The notes: generated from the letters alone by a model not told the origin. A stretch of 15,000 nt of DNA from Chrysomallon squamiferum (GCA_012295275.1 CM022673.1:21039413-21054412), one strand, 5' to 3'. Counted from the stretch's first letter, positions 1 to 9,008 are shown. A program made the numbers and translations.

Positions 1-35
1 CTGTTATTTTCAAACATTACTCAAGTTTGGTATTT

Positions 36-326
36 GTTTAAACCAGGCTTGGGCAACCTTTTACAAGAAGCGGGCCACATGAGACACGGCTCATCCTTAG
101 TACTAATTTAGGCGATTTTGTGTTTTCACGTAGAGTTTATTTTAAGAAATTTTTCATTTTCATTTTCTTCATTTTTTATAATAATAATTAAAAAAATTAC
201 ATGTGTTTTAGTATATTAGTAGATACAAAATAGACTGTTTTTGTAAAATTTGAATTAACGTTATTTTCCTTGTGAAATTTTGCGGGCCACTCAGAAAGCC
301 GCAGTTTGCCCATGACTGATCTAAAT
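36..326. mobile_element. hAT-like non-autonomous DNA transposon (MITE), about 275 bp
   Basis: The ends form an imperfect terminal inverted repeat. The left end (from 44) reads CAGGCTTGGGCAACCT, and the reverse complement of the right end (to 318) reads CAGTCATGGGCAAACT, a match at 13 of 16 bases. CAG at the tip followed by TGGGCAA is typical of many hAT-superfamily ends. GCGGGCCAC occurs just inside both ends (70-78 and 282-290), also common in such elements. The flanking 8-mers 36-43 (GTTTAAAC) and 319-326 (ATCTAAAT) agree at only 5 of 8 bases, so they would be a decayed 8-bp target duplication. The interior is AT-rich with no transposase frame, so the element would have been moved by a transposase supplied elsewhere. 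The superfamily call rests on end motifs alone. Confidence 0.6.
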
Positions 327-356
327 CATTAGCACATTTACATCTTGTCATTTCAT

Positions 357-465
357 TTTTTGTGTTTTATTTTATTTGTAGGTGGGTTTTTTTTGTGTTT
401 TTTTTTATTTGTAGGTGGTTTTTTTTGTGGGTTTTTTTGTGTTTTTGTATTTTTTTTTTTTTTTA
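357..465. repeat. T-rich low-complexity tract with a 33-bp tandem duplication
   Basis: The phrase ATTTGTAGGTGG appears at 374 and again at 407, each followed by a run of T and a TTTGTG motif. This gives about two copies of a 33-bp unit inside a T/G-rich tract that ends in a run of T. It starts about 30 bases after the transposon right end. No coding potential is seen. Confidence 0.6.
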
Positions 466-1021
466 AAGCTTTTAAGGAATATGTGGATTCTTCATATTAG
501 CGTACATAAATAATAAGAATATCACAAGAAAAATTATCATCATTATCTTTCATCCATAACAACACGAAAACTCATCATCATTAATATCCCATGATGATCA
601 CAACCATCATCACTGACATCCCACCCCAATCGCGATGTTATCTCATCACAACCTTACAATCACCAATACATGACTGACGTGAAATAACAGTTACATACTA
701 GCATCGATCACTAAAACGAATGATTCAAAGTAACAGTAGGTGAAAACATGTAGGTTAGCCGATCTTCAGTAACTGGTATCAGACACGGGAAAGAAGCTCT
801 TGTTTAAAACTGTGCGGACTCTCATTAGAATACCATCTCCTGTCTACGTCATTCGATTGTAAAAACTCTAACCTTTTAATAATGACATGTATTGGAACCA
901 GACAGAGGCGAGACTAGGTAAGTGCTTAATGCTGGTCTGTACAGAACTGATTCGGGTCATTGGCCCGTCCTCTCTGAACAGCATACGTTGAGTACTTCAG
1001 ACTCCAGATGCTGTTTTGTCT
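466..1021. other. Non-coding stretch, no gene seen
   Basis: AT-rich sequence with scattered CAT/ATG trinucleotides between about 536 and 620, which look like an old degraded CAT repeat. A strong splice-donor-like string (GGTAAGT) occurs near 918-924, but the frame that would join in phase to the receptor has a TAA shortly upstream and no acceptor between, so no exon is called. No RNA gene is recognised. Confidence 0.5.
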
Positions 1022-1043
1022 TATATATATATATATATATATA
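1022..1043. repeat. (TA)n microsatellite
   Basis: About 11 perfect TA units. It is followed by a short region with repeated TTAAGCA/TTAAGCG words (about 1048-1075). Confidence 0.95.
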
Positions 1044-1097
1044 GCATTATTAAGCATTAAGCGTTATTAAGCACTTAACTAGTATCGCCTTCATCAA

Positions 1098-1098
<1 letters not shown>

Positions 1099-1139
<41 letters not shown>
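1099..1139. repeat. (CA)n microsatellite
   Basis: About 20 uninterrupted AC units, likely length-polymorphic. The long open frames through it on the minus strand are produced by the repeat itself and are not genes. Confidence 0.98.
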
Positions 1140-1144
<5 letters not shown>

Positions 1145-1270
1145 TCTTTTCAAAAAATATTTTATTGAACTGAATATTCCTTTGCACAGAAAAGCAGAAA
1201 CGACACGATAGATCAGATATGTAAGATATATAAGGAAATATACTGTTGCTACAACAACTAGAACTACTAT

Positions 1271-1272
1271 TT

Positions 1273-1303
<31 letters not shown>

Positions 1304-1320
1304 CACTACTACAACCGCTA
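1271..1320. repeat. (CTA)n trinucleotide repeat
   Basis: A run of CTA units with single-base interruptions toward the right (CCA, CAA, CCG). Poly-Leu, poly-Val and poly-Ser frames arise here on both strands and are artefacts. A longer array of the same motif lies at 14477-14725. Confidence 0.95.
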
Positions 1321-1559
1321 CTGCTATTAGATAGTCTTTCATATATATCACAAATAAAACTGATTAAATTTAAAACAGATGACATTTCTTTTCTTTTTTT
1401 TCCTTTCCTTCTTTTCTACTTTCCTTAGTCATTTTCATAATTCCAGGTTGCAAGAACATAAACGTGTAAAATATTCATTTCTCTAAAGATTAAAAGTTTT
1501 AAAGGAATCTACGAAACTTCGCTAAGAAATTGTTAGTATGGTCAGACGAAATCTCGTAA

Positions 1560-1571
1560 TTTGGCGCCAAA
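1560..1571. promoter_or_regulatory. Perfect 12-bp palindrome TTTGGCGCCAAA, E2F-like
   Basis: The string is its own reverse complement and fits the known E2F consensus TTTSSCGC on both strands. It is GC-rich inside an AT-rich setting. Whether it is bound or regulates any nearby gene cannot be told from one site. Confidence 0.3.
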
Positions 1572-1585
1572 AAAGGAAATCAATG

Positions 1586-1606
1586 AGTAGGTTTATGGAA
1601 CCTACT
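1586..1606. repeat. Small perfect hairpin, 8-bp arms and 5-base loop
   Basis: AGTAGGTT (1586-1593) and AACCTACT (1599-1606) are exact inverted copies around TATGG. It lies 15 bases after the palindrome at 1560-1571. It may be chance. Confidence 0.4.
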
Positions 1607-1800
1607 TTAGAGAATTCTGGTTAATGGAAACTTTTACTGTGGTAATTTTGTATTCTTTGATGACAGCTCGTGTTTGAACGATCCTCAGAATAGAATGTGA
1701 CTTTTATGTAAAGTGAAGCCATACTGTCGAGCATTTTGTTGTATTCTTCACAGTATGTTGGATTGTTAATTACAAGAGAATCAACGAGTGAATATGTCAA

Positions 1801-1860
1801 GATAATAATAATAATAGTAATAATAATAATAGTAATAATAATAATAATCATCATCATAAT
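1801..1860. repeat. Imperfect (TAA)n / (ATC)n repeat
   Basis: ATAATAATA units interrupted by AGTAAT, ending in a short ATC/CAT run. The isoleucine-rich minus-strand frame through it is a repeat artefact. Confidence 0.9.
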
Positions 1861-2223
1861 ATAAAACGTAAAGTGTAATAATCACAATATATACGTATGA
1901 CAAACTTAATTAGTAAAAAAAGATTACTCTTTTCTAAACCGAAATCCAATCCAAAACACGTAAGTAAATATAAGAAGAAAATGATTTATGTCTGACCCAA
2001 AATTACACTATTTTCACAAAGATAGATTATATAAATAAGTTATTAAGTATTTGCTGTATTCTGTTTCCCAGAAAATTAAAAGAAAATTGCAACCAGAATA
2101 GCCATAATGTATCTAACATTACAAATGGCATAGTTCTGTTTGATTTGATTGTATTGGATCTCTTAAATATGACCTTTGATTGTATTTTTCTGAGACTCTT
2201 CATTTTCTTTTAATGTTTATAAT
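1861..2223. other. Non-coding stretch, no gene seen
   Basis: Plain AT-rich sequence with stops in every frame at short intervals. No exon, RNA or repeat structure is recognised. Confidence 0.5.
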
Positions 2224-2225
2224 CT

Positions 2226-2264
2226 TATATAGCATATGCTATTACAGTACAGAGTGTTTCAGTT
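2226..2264 (+). promoter_or_regulatory. Weak core-promoter candidate (TATA-like plus Inr-like)
   Basis: TATATAG at 2226-2232 is followed by TCAGTT at 2259-2264, which matches the invertebrate initiator pattern TCAKTY. If the A at 2261 were +1, the TATA-like box would begin at about -35, slightly farther than usual. An ATG follows 13 bases later at 2274. Such matches are common by chance in AT-rich DNA. Confidence 0.15.
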
Positions 2265-2273
2265 CGAACTAGG

Positions 2274-2402
2274 ATGTCGTTTACCATCGCAGCCTGCCTC
2301 GTATGGCTGCTTTCTCAGAGGTTTGTGATTTGCTGTCAGCGGAAAGGTGCTAGTAAAAGATCAGTTGTATGTCAGCTTATCTGTCCTAACGTTTATATAT
2401 AA
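2274..2402 (+). CDS. Short ORF with a signal-peptide-like start, possible first coding exon (speculative)
   Basis: The frame from ATG 2274 to TAA 2402 is 42 codons. It begins MSFTIAACLVWLLSQR, a hydrophobic stretch such as a signal peptide would show, then becomes Cys- and Lys/Arg-rich (CCQRKG). The segment is richer in GC than its surroundings. If it is a first exon, a possible donor lies at 2321 (AG|GTTTGT), which would end the exon in phase 2 just after the hydrophobic stretch. That phase matches the candidate exon at 6430. GTTTGT is a poor donor and the ORF is short enough to be chance. A receptor of this family does need a signal peptide upstream of 10475, which is the only contextual support. 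Confidence 0.15.
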   Translation: MSFTIAACLVWLLSQRFVICCQRKGASKRSVVCQLICPNVYI

Positions 2403-2637
2403 CGCCAAATAACCTCAGATTAAGTTTTTGTTTAGTGCTTCCTTTCTGTCAATATCGGATTTGTAATTTATTTTTTTCTGTGTATGAAGTAAATATGTAA
2501 ACAGGTGAAGTAATAAGCTTTAGAATGTAATAACACAGGGATCAGATCCAGATGTCGATGTTTAATCATCCAAATAAAATGAAACAGAATTATTAGAATT
2601 TTTTATATTTTTTTAATAATAATACGAATATCGTCCT

Positions 2638-2708
2638 TATGTGAAATAGAAGTAATCACCTATTTAATTAAGGAATACATAACGAGTGACTACTTCTATT
2701 TCAAATAA
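2638..2708. repeat. Inverted repeat / hairpin, 17-18 bp arms with about 26-base loop
   Basis: GAAATAGAAGTAATCAC (2643-2659) is the reverse complement of GTGACTACTTCTATTTC (2686-2702) except for one base. The odd position is A-C if the + strand is transcribed but a G-U wobble if the minus strand is, so a minus-strand RNA would pair throughout. Pairing resumes outside after one mismatch (2637-2640 with 2705-2708). It could be a palindromic MITE end, a cruciform or a small-RNA precursor. The sequence does not decide. Confidence 0.55.
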
Positions 2709-3197
2709 AGATAATATTTCTTGACGTCGTTGTGATTGTGCGGAAATCCTATTACTAACTTAATTAATGCCGAAGTGTAGAAACAATACATTATTTAATT
2801 CGATTTCATGTACAATTTAAATGTTTTACGACTTCTGAAACCTGAACACCAGCACTGTTATTAATTCTGCTTAAAATACGTTTTATAAAACTGCCTAGCG
2901 GACATATAAAAGTTAACTGTAATCGCTAACTTTTCTTACGGGAAACCTTTTCCTTGTCGTACAGCTAAACGCAGTGAACGTGTTTTTGTTGCTTTCTTCT
3001 TCTCAGAATTTGATATTTGCCTTTTTCAGTGTGTCTACTGGCGTTTTCCTACACTTTATTTTCCTTTCTTAATTACAATTTCCTTTCCTTTTTCCAACCC
3101 CTTAGTGACTGCTTTAAAAAAAGAAAAATCCTATATTCAAACGAAATTTAAAAATAACTTCGTTATTTGTAATCAATAAAGACATCGATGTGCCAGA
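2709..3197. other. Non-coding stretch, no gene seen
   Basis: AT-rich with a long pyrimidine-rich section at about 2990-3105. No frame of useful length and no recognised RNA. Confidence 0.5.

Positions 3198-3254
<57 letters not shown>
3198..3254. repeat. (ATT)n microsatellite
   Basis: About 19 perfect ATT units, one of the longest pure trinucleotide arrays in the window. Confidence 0.97.
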
Positions 3255-4454
3255 TTAATTAAAAAAACTAGAAACAGATTTTTCTTCCCAATTATGCACC
3301 CATTCTAAAATTTTGATGGAAAAGTGATGCGTCAATACAAAAAGACGATCTTCCCTCTCAACAAACTGTTGGATTTTTATTTCATTTCGTGAGACACAGC
3401 ATTCCATAACAATGCCCTCGGAGCTGTTAACAGACAAAATAAATGGGCAGGCTTGTAAAACGATTTTTCAATTCACACAGATTAGACGGAAGCCAGATTG
3501 CATTAACCGCATGACATATAGCTGTTAATTCAGATGTGGATAGCAATGTGGTAACATTATCTTTGTCGAAGAATAAACACACAAACGTTCAAGAAGAAAA
3601 AGTTAGACAAACAGAGAGTGAAAGCAAAAGAAGAATAAAACAGAAAAATAATAAAAATAAATAAATAAATAAATAATTTAAGATCAGATCAAACATTTAT
3701 AAAATGTCTAGGCGGCAAAATTTTTAATTAATTTTTTCCTTTCATTTCTTCTAAAATGTGTTTGTTTGTGTGTTTATTTTTCTTAGCGAAATTGGATTGA
3801 TTTATAATTCAGAATGTCATAAAAAGTCTAAAGGGCCGGATTCCAAATTTCGAAAAATTAGTTATTTAATATTTTACCGAAAAAAGTAAACACAACAGGA
3901 ACATCAACACAAAAACGAAGAAATATCTATAAATAAGGAAGATAAATAAATAAATAAATAAAAAATAAAATAAAAATAATAACAAATCTGTATGCAATGA
4001 CGCTGTACATGATACAGCTGACAAAAAACACGTGGACAGACAACGCTGTTGAAACTAACGTCACAGTCGGCATGTTTATTGTAACGTCTTGCAATGAAGG
4101 GAATCTACAACTCGGACAACGACGTAGACAACCTGTAATGCGGAGACGAAAGTTCACTGCCCTGCTCTCTAGCGTAGAAGTAATTATTATCGTAATTGTG
4201 CTATCAAGGGAGATAATAACGTGTTAATTGTTCTACATTTACTTGCTATTAACCAAACACGTCTATCACAATTCGTCAACTACTGTATCAAATATTGTAC
4301 CTAATATACAGTTTATTATTTATACAAAGTATATTTACAACAAATTATTTCCTTTTCCAATCTGCGCTTTGTGTATCAAAGCTTGTGACATTTGTTTCAT
4401 GTCTTCGGGAAGTGCATAGAAAGCACTGTGGCTGCGAACCAGTTATAACTGAAT
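3255..4454. other. Non-coding stretch with AAAT tracts
   Basis: There are two AAAT-rich tracts, 3646-3677 (ending in four perfect AAAT units) and 3942-3980. Open frames at about 3255-3437 (minus) and 3997-4419 (+ and minus) show no recognisable domain, no sensible residue pattern and no partner exons. They are treated as chance. Confidence 0.5.
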
Positions 4455-4928
4455 GCAGTTAATAAATTAATCAGTGTACAGTTCTGTAGTGAATATTTTA
4501 CATTGCAGTTACTAAATTAATCAGTGTACAGTTCTGTAGTGAATATTTTACATTGCAGTTACTAAATTAATCAGTGTACAGTTCTGTAGTGAATATTTTA
4601 CATTGCAGTTACTAAATTAATCAGTGTACAGTTCTGTAGTGAATATTTTACATTGCAGTTAATAAATTAATCAGTGTACAGTTCTGTAGTGAATATTTTT
4701 TGCAGTTACTAAATTAATTACAGTTGAATAAATTAAGTTCTAAATTAATAGTGTACAGTTCTGTAGAATATTTTACATTGAATATTTTACAGTTAATAAA
4801 TTAATCAGTTATTAAATTTTAATGCAGTTAATAAATTAATCAGTGTACAGTTCTGTAGTGAATATTTTACACTGCAGTTACTAAATTAATCAGTGTACAG
4901 TTCTGTAGTGAATATTTTACATTGCAAT
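4455..4928. repeat. 50-bp minisatellite array with a scrambled centre
   Basis: The unit begins GCAGTTACTAAATTAATCAG and ends GAATATTTTACATT. Copies start at 4455, 4505, 4555, 4605 and 4655 with an exact 50-bp period; the fifth copy is 47 bp. Between about 4702 and 4823 the array breaks into partial, shuffled pieces of the same unit. Two more regular 50-bp copies start at 4824 and 4874. Copies differ mainly at one base (GTTACTAAA versus GTTAATAAA) and one ATT/ACT change, so expansion is recent. There is no coding capacity. Confidence 0.95.
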
Positions 4929-5505
4929 TCATTCTTACAAGTGGAAATATAATATAAGACAATTTAAAATTTATAATAAAGTAATTATATAATACGTGTG
5001 TAAACACGTACAGAACACACACGCAAACACACAAACACATTCTCTGTCTTTATTTGTCTCATTTTATTCCTATGTTTTTCCTCTCTCTGTCCTTCTGTCT
5101 GTCTTTATGTGACACTGAATCGGACTTATTTACTCAAAGTATCATATTAATATACTAAATATAGATTGTCTTCTTAGTAATAATTGTATTATCTAAATTA
5201 AACACTGGATTTTCCGTCCAAATAATGCACAAAGACACGTATAAAACCCCACACAGTTAATACAGATATTGAACAATTATTAAATTATTTCATACATTAT
5301 AACATTACTGTGTTGACATTTTCAGTAACTGCATTCGACGTTACATCTACTTCATTTCACCTTTACTTCCAGCTTGTCTATTATATGCCCTTGACCCTCA
5401 CAGATATTCTTATTTATTATCAATAAAAAAAAAGCAGGATTTTGATTAGATTAGTTTAGAAATATTTAATTCTAAGTTTAAAACCCACCGGTATTCAAGG
5501 CTCGT
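4929..5505. other. Non-coding stretch, no gene seen
   Basis: AT-rich, with a CA-rich patch near 5014-5040 and a CTCTCTGTC/TCTGTCT pyrimidine patch near 5080-5105. No exon-like segment is recognised. Confidence 0.5.
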
Positions 5506-5650
5506 AAAAAAAAAAAAAAAAAAAAATGTACGAGAAAAAAAAAAAAAAAAAAATAAAATAAAAAAGAAGACAGAATAGCTAGTGAAATAGAAATTAAAAA
5601 GAAGAAAAAGGGAGATAAAGAAAACTAATAAGAAAAAAAAAAGTAATGTA
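5506..5650. repeat. A-rich low-complexity region with two poly-A runs
   Basis: Runs of A at 5506-5526 (21) and 5535-5553 (19) are followed by an AAG/AAAT-rich purine tract to about 5650. Poly-A runs can mark retroposed insertions, but no retroelement body or flanking duplication is recognised upstream. Confidence 0.85.
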
Positions 5651-5808
5651 ATAAAAAGAAACCTAGTTAAAATAATGTGGGTGAATTTGTATTTTTTTTA
5701 ATTTTCCCGCTGGGAATGTATCACATAAATGATTTAAAAAAACAACAACACATTTGTACTTAATTGATATCTTTCATTCGTTACAAATTGAAAATACAGA
5801 GTCGATAT

Positions 5809-5830
5809 CTATCAATCAATCAATCAGTCA

Positions 5831-5885
<55 letters not shown>

Positions 5886-5955
5886 CATCTATCTATGTAT
5901 CTCTCTGTCTGTCAGACATACAGTCTGTCTGTCTATCTATATTTCTATCTATCTA
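5809..5955. repeat. Compound tetranucleotide array (CAAT)n-(CTAT)n-(CTGT)n
   Basis: Several ATCA/CAAT units (5809-5831) run into about 16 CTAT units (5832-5897, one CCAT variant), then CTGT/TCTG units (5902-5935) and a few more CTAT units. Two overlapping Ser/Ile/Tyr/Leu-rich frames across it are repeat artefacts. Confidence 0.95.
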
Positions 5956-6429
5956 ATCACAAGTATAAGGAAAAACAAATAACTTAAGTTTTGGTTTTTT
6001 TAAGTTTTGTCGCTGCTCAGTATCCATCCTGGATACACATAAATTTCAACTTGTATAAACTAGACAGCTGAATACTTATTGTAATTAAACTTATATTACC
6101 ATCCAGACAGCCAGTGTACTGCAACGTCGACCCAATCACGCATTCATCCATCTGCACACATGATTTATTTGACTGTTTTTATTTCATACTTTTCACACTT
6201 CTGAAGTTTTACAGTCACCGAATGGCAGCCCGTCTGCAGTAATCTTAGCGACTCGTCATATTTCTTCTTCTTTTAAGTGCATTTAATCCTGATGGCAAAG
6301 ACATATTTCATGGACACAATTAGCACAATACGAGTTATTAAATGCAGTAACTGTATTTTAGGTTTAAACTACAAAGCAGCACGGTAGGAGTTTATATCGA
6401 AGCACGCCAGACAGTTTTATTTTGCTCAG
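5956..6429. other. Non-coding stretch, no gene seen
   Basis: Less AT-rich than its neighbours, with no open frame of note. It ends in a pyrimidine-rich string and CTCAG (6425-6429), which could act as a splice acceptor for the next entry. Confidence 0.45.
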
Positions 6430-6596
6430 TTCCAGCTGGGACCGTGTTGTCAGATTGTTTAATCTACTGAACGGTGTCGAACTAATTAAATCTGTCAGTC
6501 AACAAACTCGTGTCCAGCCAGAATCTTACGACGAACACAATGATTTAATTCCCATGGCAACTGACGAATTCAGATTTCGTTTTAGAAATGAGACTC
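6430..6596 (+). CDS. Candidate upstream exon of unknown function (possible receptor N-terminus)
   Basis: This open segment of about 56 codons has higher GC and a protein-like composition, including SSWDRVVRLFNLLNG, VQPESYDEHND and FRFRNETR. The left edge TTTTATTTTGCTCAG is a fair acceptor. The right edge CGA|GTGAGT is a strong donor, with a stop (TGA) three codons beyond it in the same frame. The acceptor would need a phase-2 partner upstream. The strong donor ends the exon in phase 0, which cannot join directly to the next receptor exon at 10475 (needs phase 1). A donor 4 bases downstream (A|GTGAAT) would fit but is weaker. It has no cysteine, whereas the family needs its first ligand-domain cysteine upstream of 10475. 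It may be a real exon with another exon between, an unrelated exon, or chance. Confidence 0.25.
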
Positions 6597-6833
6597 GAGT
6601 GAGTGAATGAATAAATGAATAAATGAAAAACTGAATGGAGGTTTTCCAGTCACATTTCCTTGCACTATGATGACACGAGCGTGAAAATCTGTCATCACTC
6701 AGCATACATCTGCTTTTGATAAACCAACTTTAATTAAACATTAAAGTCAGCTTCTACGGAAAAATTCATTTAGTTTTATATTCGTTTCACTGGATGATAT
6801 TAACCATTTGACATGTTTGCCCCACTTTCTTTC

Positions 6834-6859
6834 TTTTTTTTTTTTTTTTTTTTTTTTTT
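6834..6859. repeat. Poly-T run
   Basis: Twenty-six consecutive T after a TTTC-rich lead-in. It contributes the poly-Lys stretch of a spurious minus-strand frame. Confidence 0.97.
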
Positions 6860-6933
6860 GAGCATTCTATTTGTTGCATGACTTTGAGATATGTTTGTGA
6901 AGTATTTCGTTTTTCATTTTGATTTGGCATGTT

Positions 6934-6938
<5 letters not shown>

Positions 6939-6999
<61 letters not shown>
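6939..6999. repeat. (TG)n microsatellite
   Basis: About 30 uninterrupted TG units followed by three TTTG units. This is the longest dinucleotide array in the window and probably length-polymorphic. Confidence 0.98.
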
Positions 7000-7002
<3 letters not shown>

Positions 7003-7009
7003 TTTGTTT

Positions 7010-7765
7010 AGATCAACCATAATCAAGTAAATATTTTAAATTACTTAAAATTATTCATTTATACTACTACACAGAATAAACCTATTTTAAGAATTAAATG
7101 ACTGAAACTGTATTCCACAAAACTAACACTGTTTTCTATACAACCACCACACAATTAATTAATGTCTGACGATATTTACAGCGTATTATTTCCGAATAAA
7201 TAGGTTTAAAATTAGAGTAATTTCTCGCGATACAAAAATAGCCAGTTAGAGGGGTAAGTCAAACGAGGCATAAAAAATCGTGTTTGTAAACGACTTGAGA
7301 ATAGCTGAGTTGGCGATAGAAAGTAGAATTTTATTCTCATCTTTCACCGTTCTGACACCGCTTTGTAACACAAGTTAATCGATTGTCTAGGCTGGCTAAG
7401 GACATTGTCATACCAGATGACATTTAATATCCACCTGAATTTTCTTTCTATTATTTTCCGCCGTTTTGCTGACACATTTGTTGACTCAAATACGTATTTT
7501 GCTGATTGAACATTAGGTCTTTAGACGTAACAGTATTAGTGACGGAAATAAATCCTATCAGAAGTTAAAGCTATATTGTTATAAACTAAAGACAATTCAC
7601 AAATTTCCATCTTAGTCTGTACTAGCTGATAGTATGAACAGATAGTATAAATAAATTGTATGTTTCCATGTGACTGATTTGATTTTAACGTTTGTTAATA
7701 ATAAAGTATGGCTGTGAAACCGTCTCGAAGTCTGTATGAGATTTATATATTTATATATTTATTTA
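7010..7765. other. Non-coding stretch, no gene seen
   Basis: AT-rich with no long frame. A GGGGTAAGTC donor-like string at about 7251-7260 has stops just upstream in the frame that would join in phase to the receptor, so it is not used. Confidence 0.5.
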
Positions 7766-7780
7766 TTACTATTATTATTA

Positions 7781-7844
<64 letters not shown>

Positions 7845-7852
7845 GCTGTTGT
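7766..7852. repeat. Compound (ATT)n-(GTT)n repeat
   Basis: ATT units with one missing base near 7780 change abruptly to about 14 GTT units at 7811, with one GCT interruption. The switch looks like a point change that then spread by slippage. Confidence 0.95.
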
Positions 7853-8193
7853 TAATACACTATTCTTTATTTCTCTATACGAAGTAGTTTATATAATTTA
7901 TATTCTTTTTCTCATTAAATTAAACTGAAAGCTTGGGCACTGGAGCCCATCTTAATGCACGCTCGTAAAATAATCCATTTCGTAAAACCATTCACTTTAA
8001 ACAGGTTATAAACAGATAAATCAAATATAAATTAAATACATGAATAAATGATGAAAAAAAAAATCAAAGAAACTGATGAAGACGACAAGAAATGAAACGA
8101 AAGAAGTTGACAAAAACTTAAAAACTAGATAAAAACATGAAATTAATGAATAAATAAAATAAAAGAAGGAAAAGGGTTAACAAGCGAAAAGAC
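7853..8193. other. Non-coding stretch, no gene seen
   Basis: AT-rich, becoming purine-rich (GAA/AAAT words) from about 8040. No exon recognised. Confidence 0.5.
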
Positions 8194-8381
8194 AAATACG
8201 ACGGAAGTCTCTGTCCCGTGGGTCGTTTGCGGAGTGGTTTGGCCATGTTTGCTGAAAACAGGAGATTGCAGATCGCTGTTGATGCTGACGTAGTTTTTTC
8301 TTCTTCCGACACTCGATCGCTCAGTTTGACGTGCAGAAGTCACAGCCACGTAATTGAAACTGGTTTGTCTTGGTAACAACA
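8194..8381. other. CpG-richer island open on both strands, identity unknown
   Basis: This segment has many CG dinucleotides and clearly more G+C than its flanks. A + strand frame runs without a stop from about 8177 to TGG TAA near 8374, and the minus strand is open in two frames over the same span. None of the translations shows a domain I recognise. It lacks a convincing acceptor and donor pair in a frame that would join the receptor. It could be a relic of an exon, a regulatory element or a composition effect. Confidence 0.3.
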
Positions 8382-8975
8382 TCTTTTTTTTAACTCTTCT
8401 TTATTTATTTTTTATTTCATCTCACTGAATGGTTTGCCTAATTTTATATAGTTTAATTTTCTCTCTCTTGTCTTAAACATTCCTCTTACCCTCGATTGGG
8501 TGTGTGAATACATGCTTTTGAGAAATATATAGACACATGATAGGTAATAGATAAATTGATGGATGGATGTATAGCTGCTTGGCTAGAGAGAAAGAGAATC
8601 GAATTACTTTAAATAGTTAATATTTATACAGGATTACTGTATTACACAGACTGTAAAAACCAAATTGAAATGATCTAATCAAGGTATCCTCCATTAGGTA
8701 GGCCATACTGTTTCTTAGACTAAGATGGCAAAATCAATATGAATTCTGTCATCATGTCAGTGGACTGCCAATAAGCACGAAATTCAGTTTATTAACGTCA
8801 ACTAAACCGGACATGTTTGGATTCTGCTCATCTGAAATGATGATGTTGAGGTAATTAATATGCATTACGATTCCCTGCGACTGAAGCGTGTTTGCACTTT
8901 ACGTCGTTCCTCTAACAGACAGCTGAACAAGACGACGACTGAGCAAATTACCAAACAGAAGAATTAGACTGAAGG
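8382..8975. other. Non-coding stretch, no gene seen
   Basis: AT-rich with a short GATAG/GATGGATG patch near 8540-8570. No long frame or RNA structure is recognised. Confidence 0.5.

Positions 8976-9006
<31 letters not shown>
8976..9006. repeat. Poly-A run
   Basis: Thirty-one consecutive A, followed by GAAA units and an A-rich region to about 9065. No retroelement body is recognised upstream. Confidence 0.97.

Positions 9007-9008
<2 letters not shown>

Noticed and set aside
890-925. Strong donor-like GGTAAGT with a phase-1 frame containing an NQT sequon
   Set aside because: The frame has a TAA about 40 bases upstream with no acceptor between, so no exon fits.
1050-1428. Three overlapping frames of poly-Ser, poly-Val and poly-Leu
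   Set aside because: Produced by the CA and CTA repeats. No non-repetitive protein signature.
3927-4419. Overlapping frames on both strands, one ending in Ile/Val-rich sequence
   Set aside because: No recognised domain, hydrophobic ends come from AT-rich DNA, and no splice partners are seen.
5754-5987. Two Ser/Ile/Tyr/Leu-rich + strand frames
   Set aside because: Direct translation of the CTAT/CTGT array. Both frames look alike, as expected of a repeat.
6787-7026. Minus-strand frame with (Thr-His)n and poly-Lys
   Set aside because: Translation of the TG and poly-T repeats.
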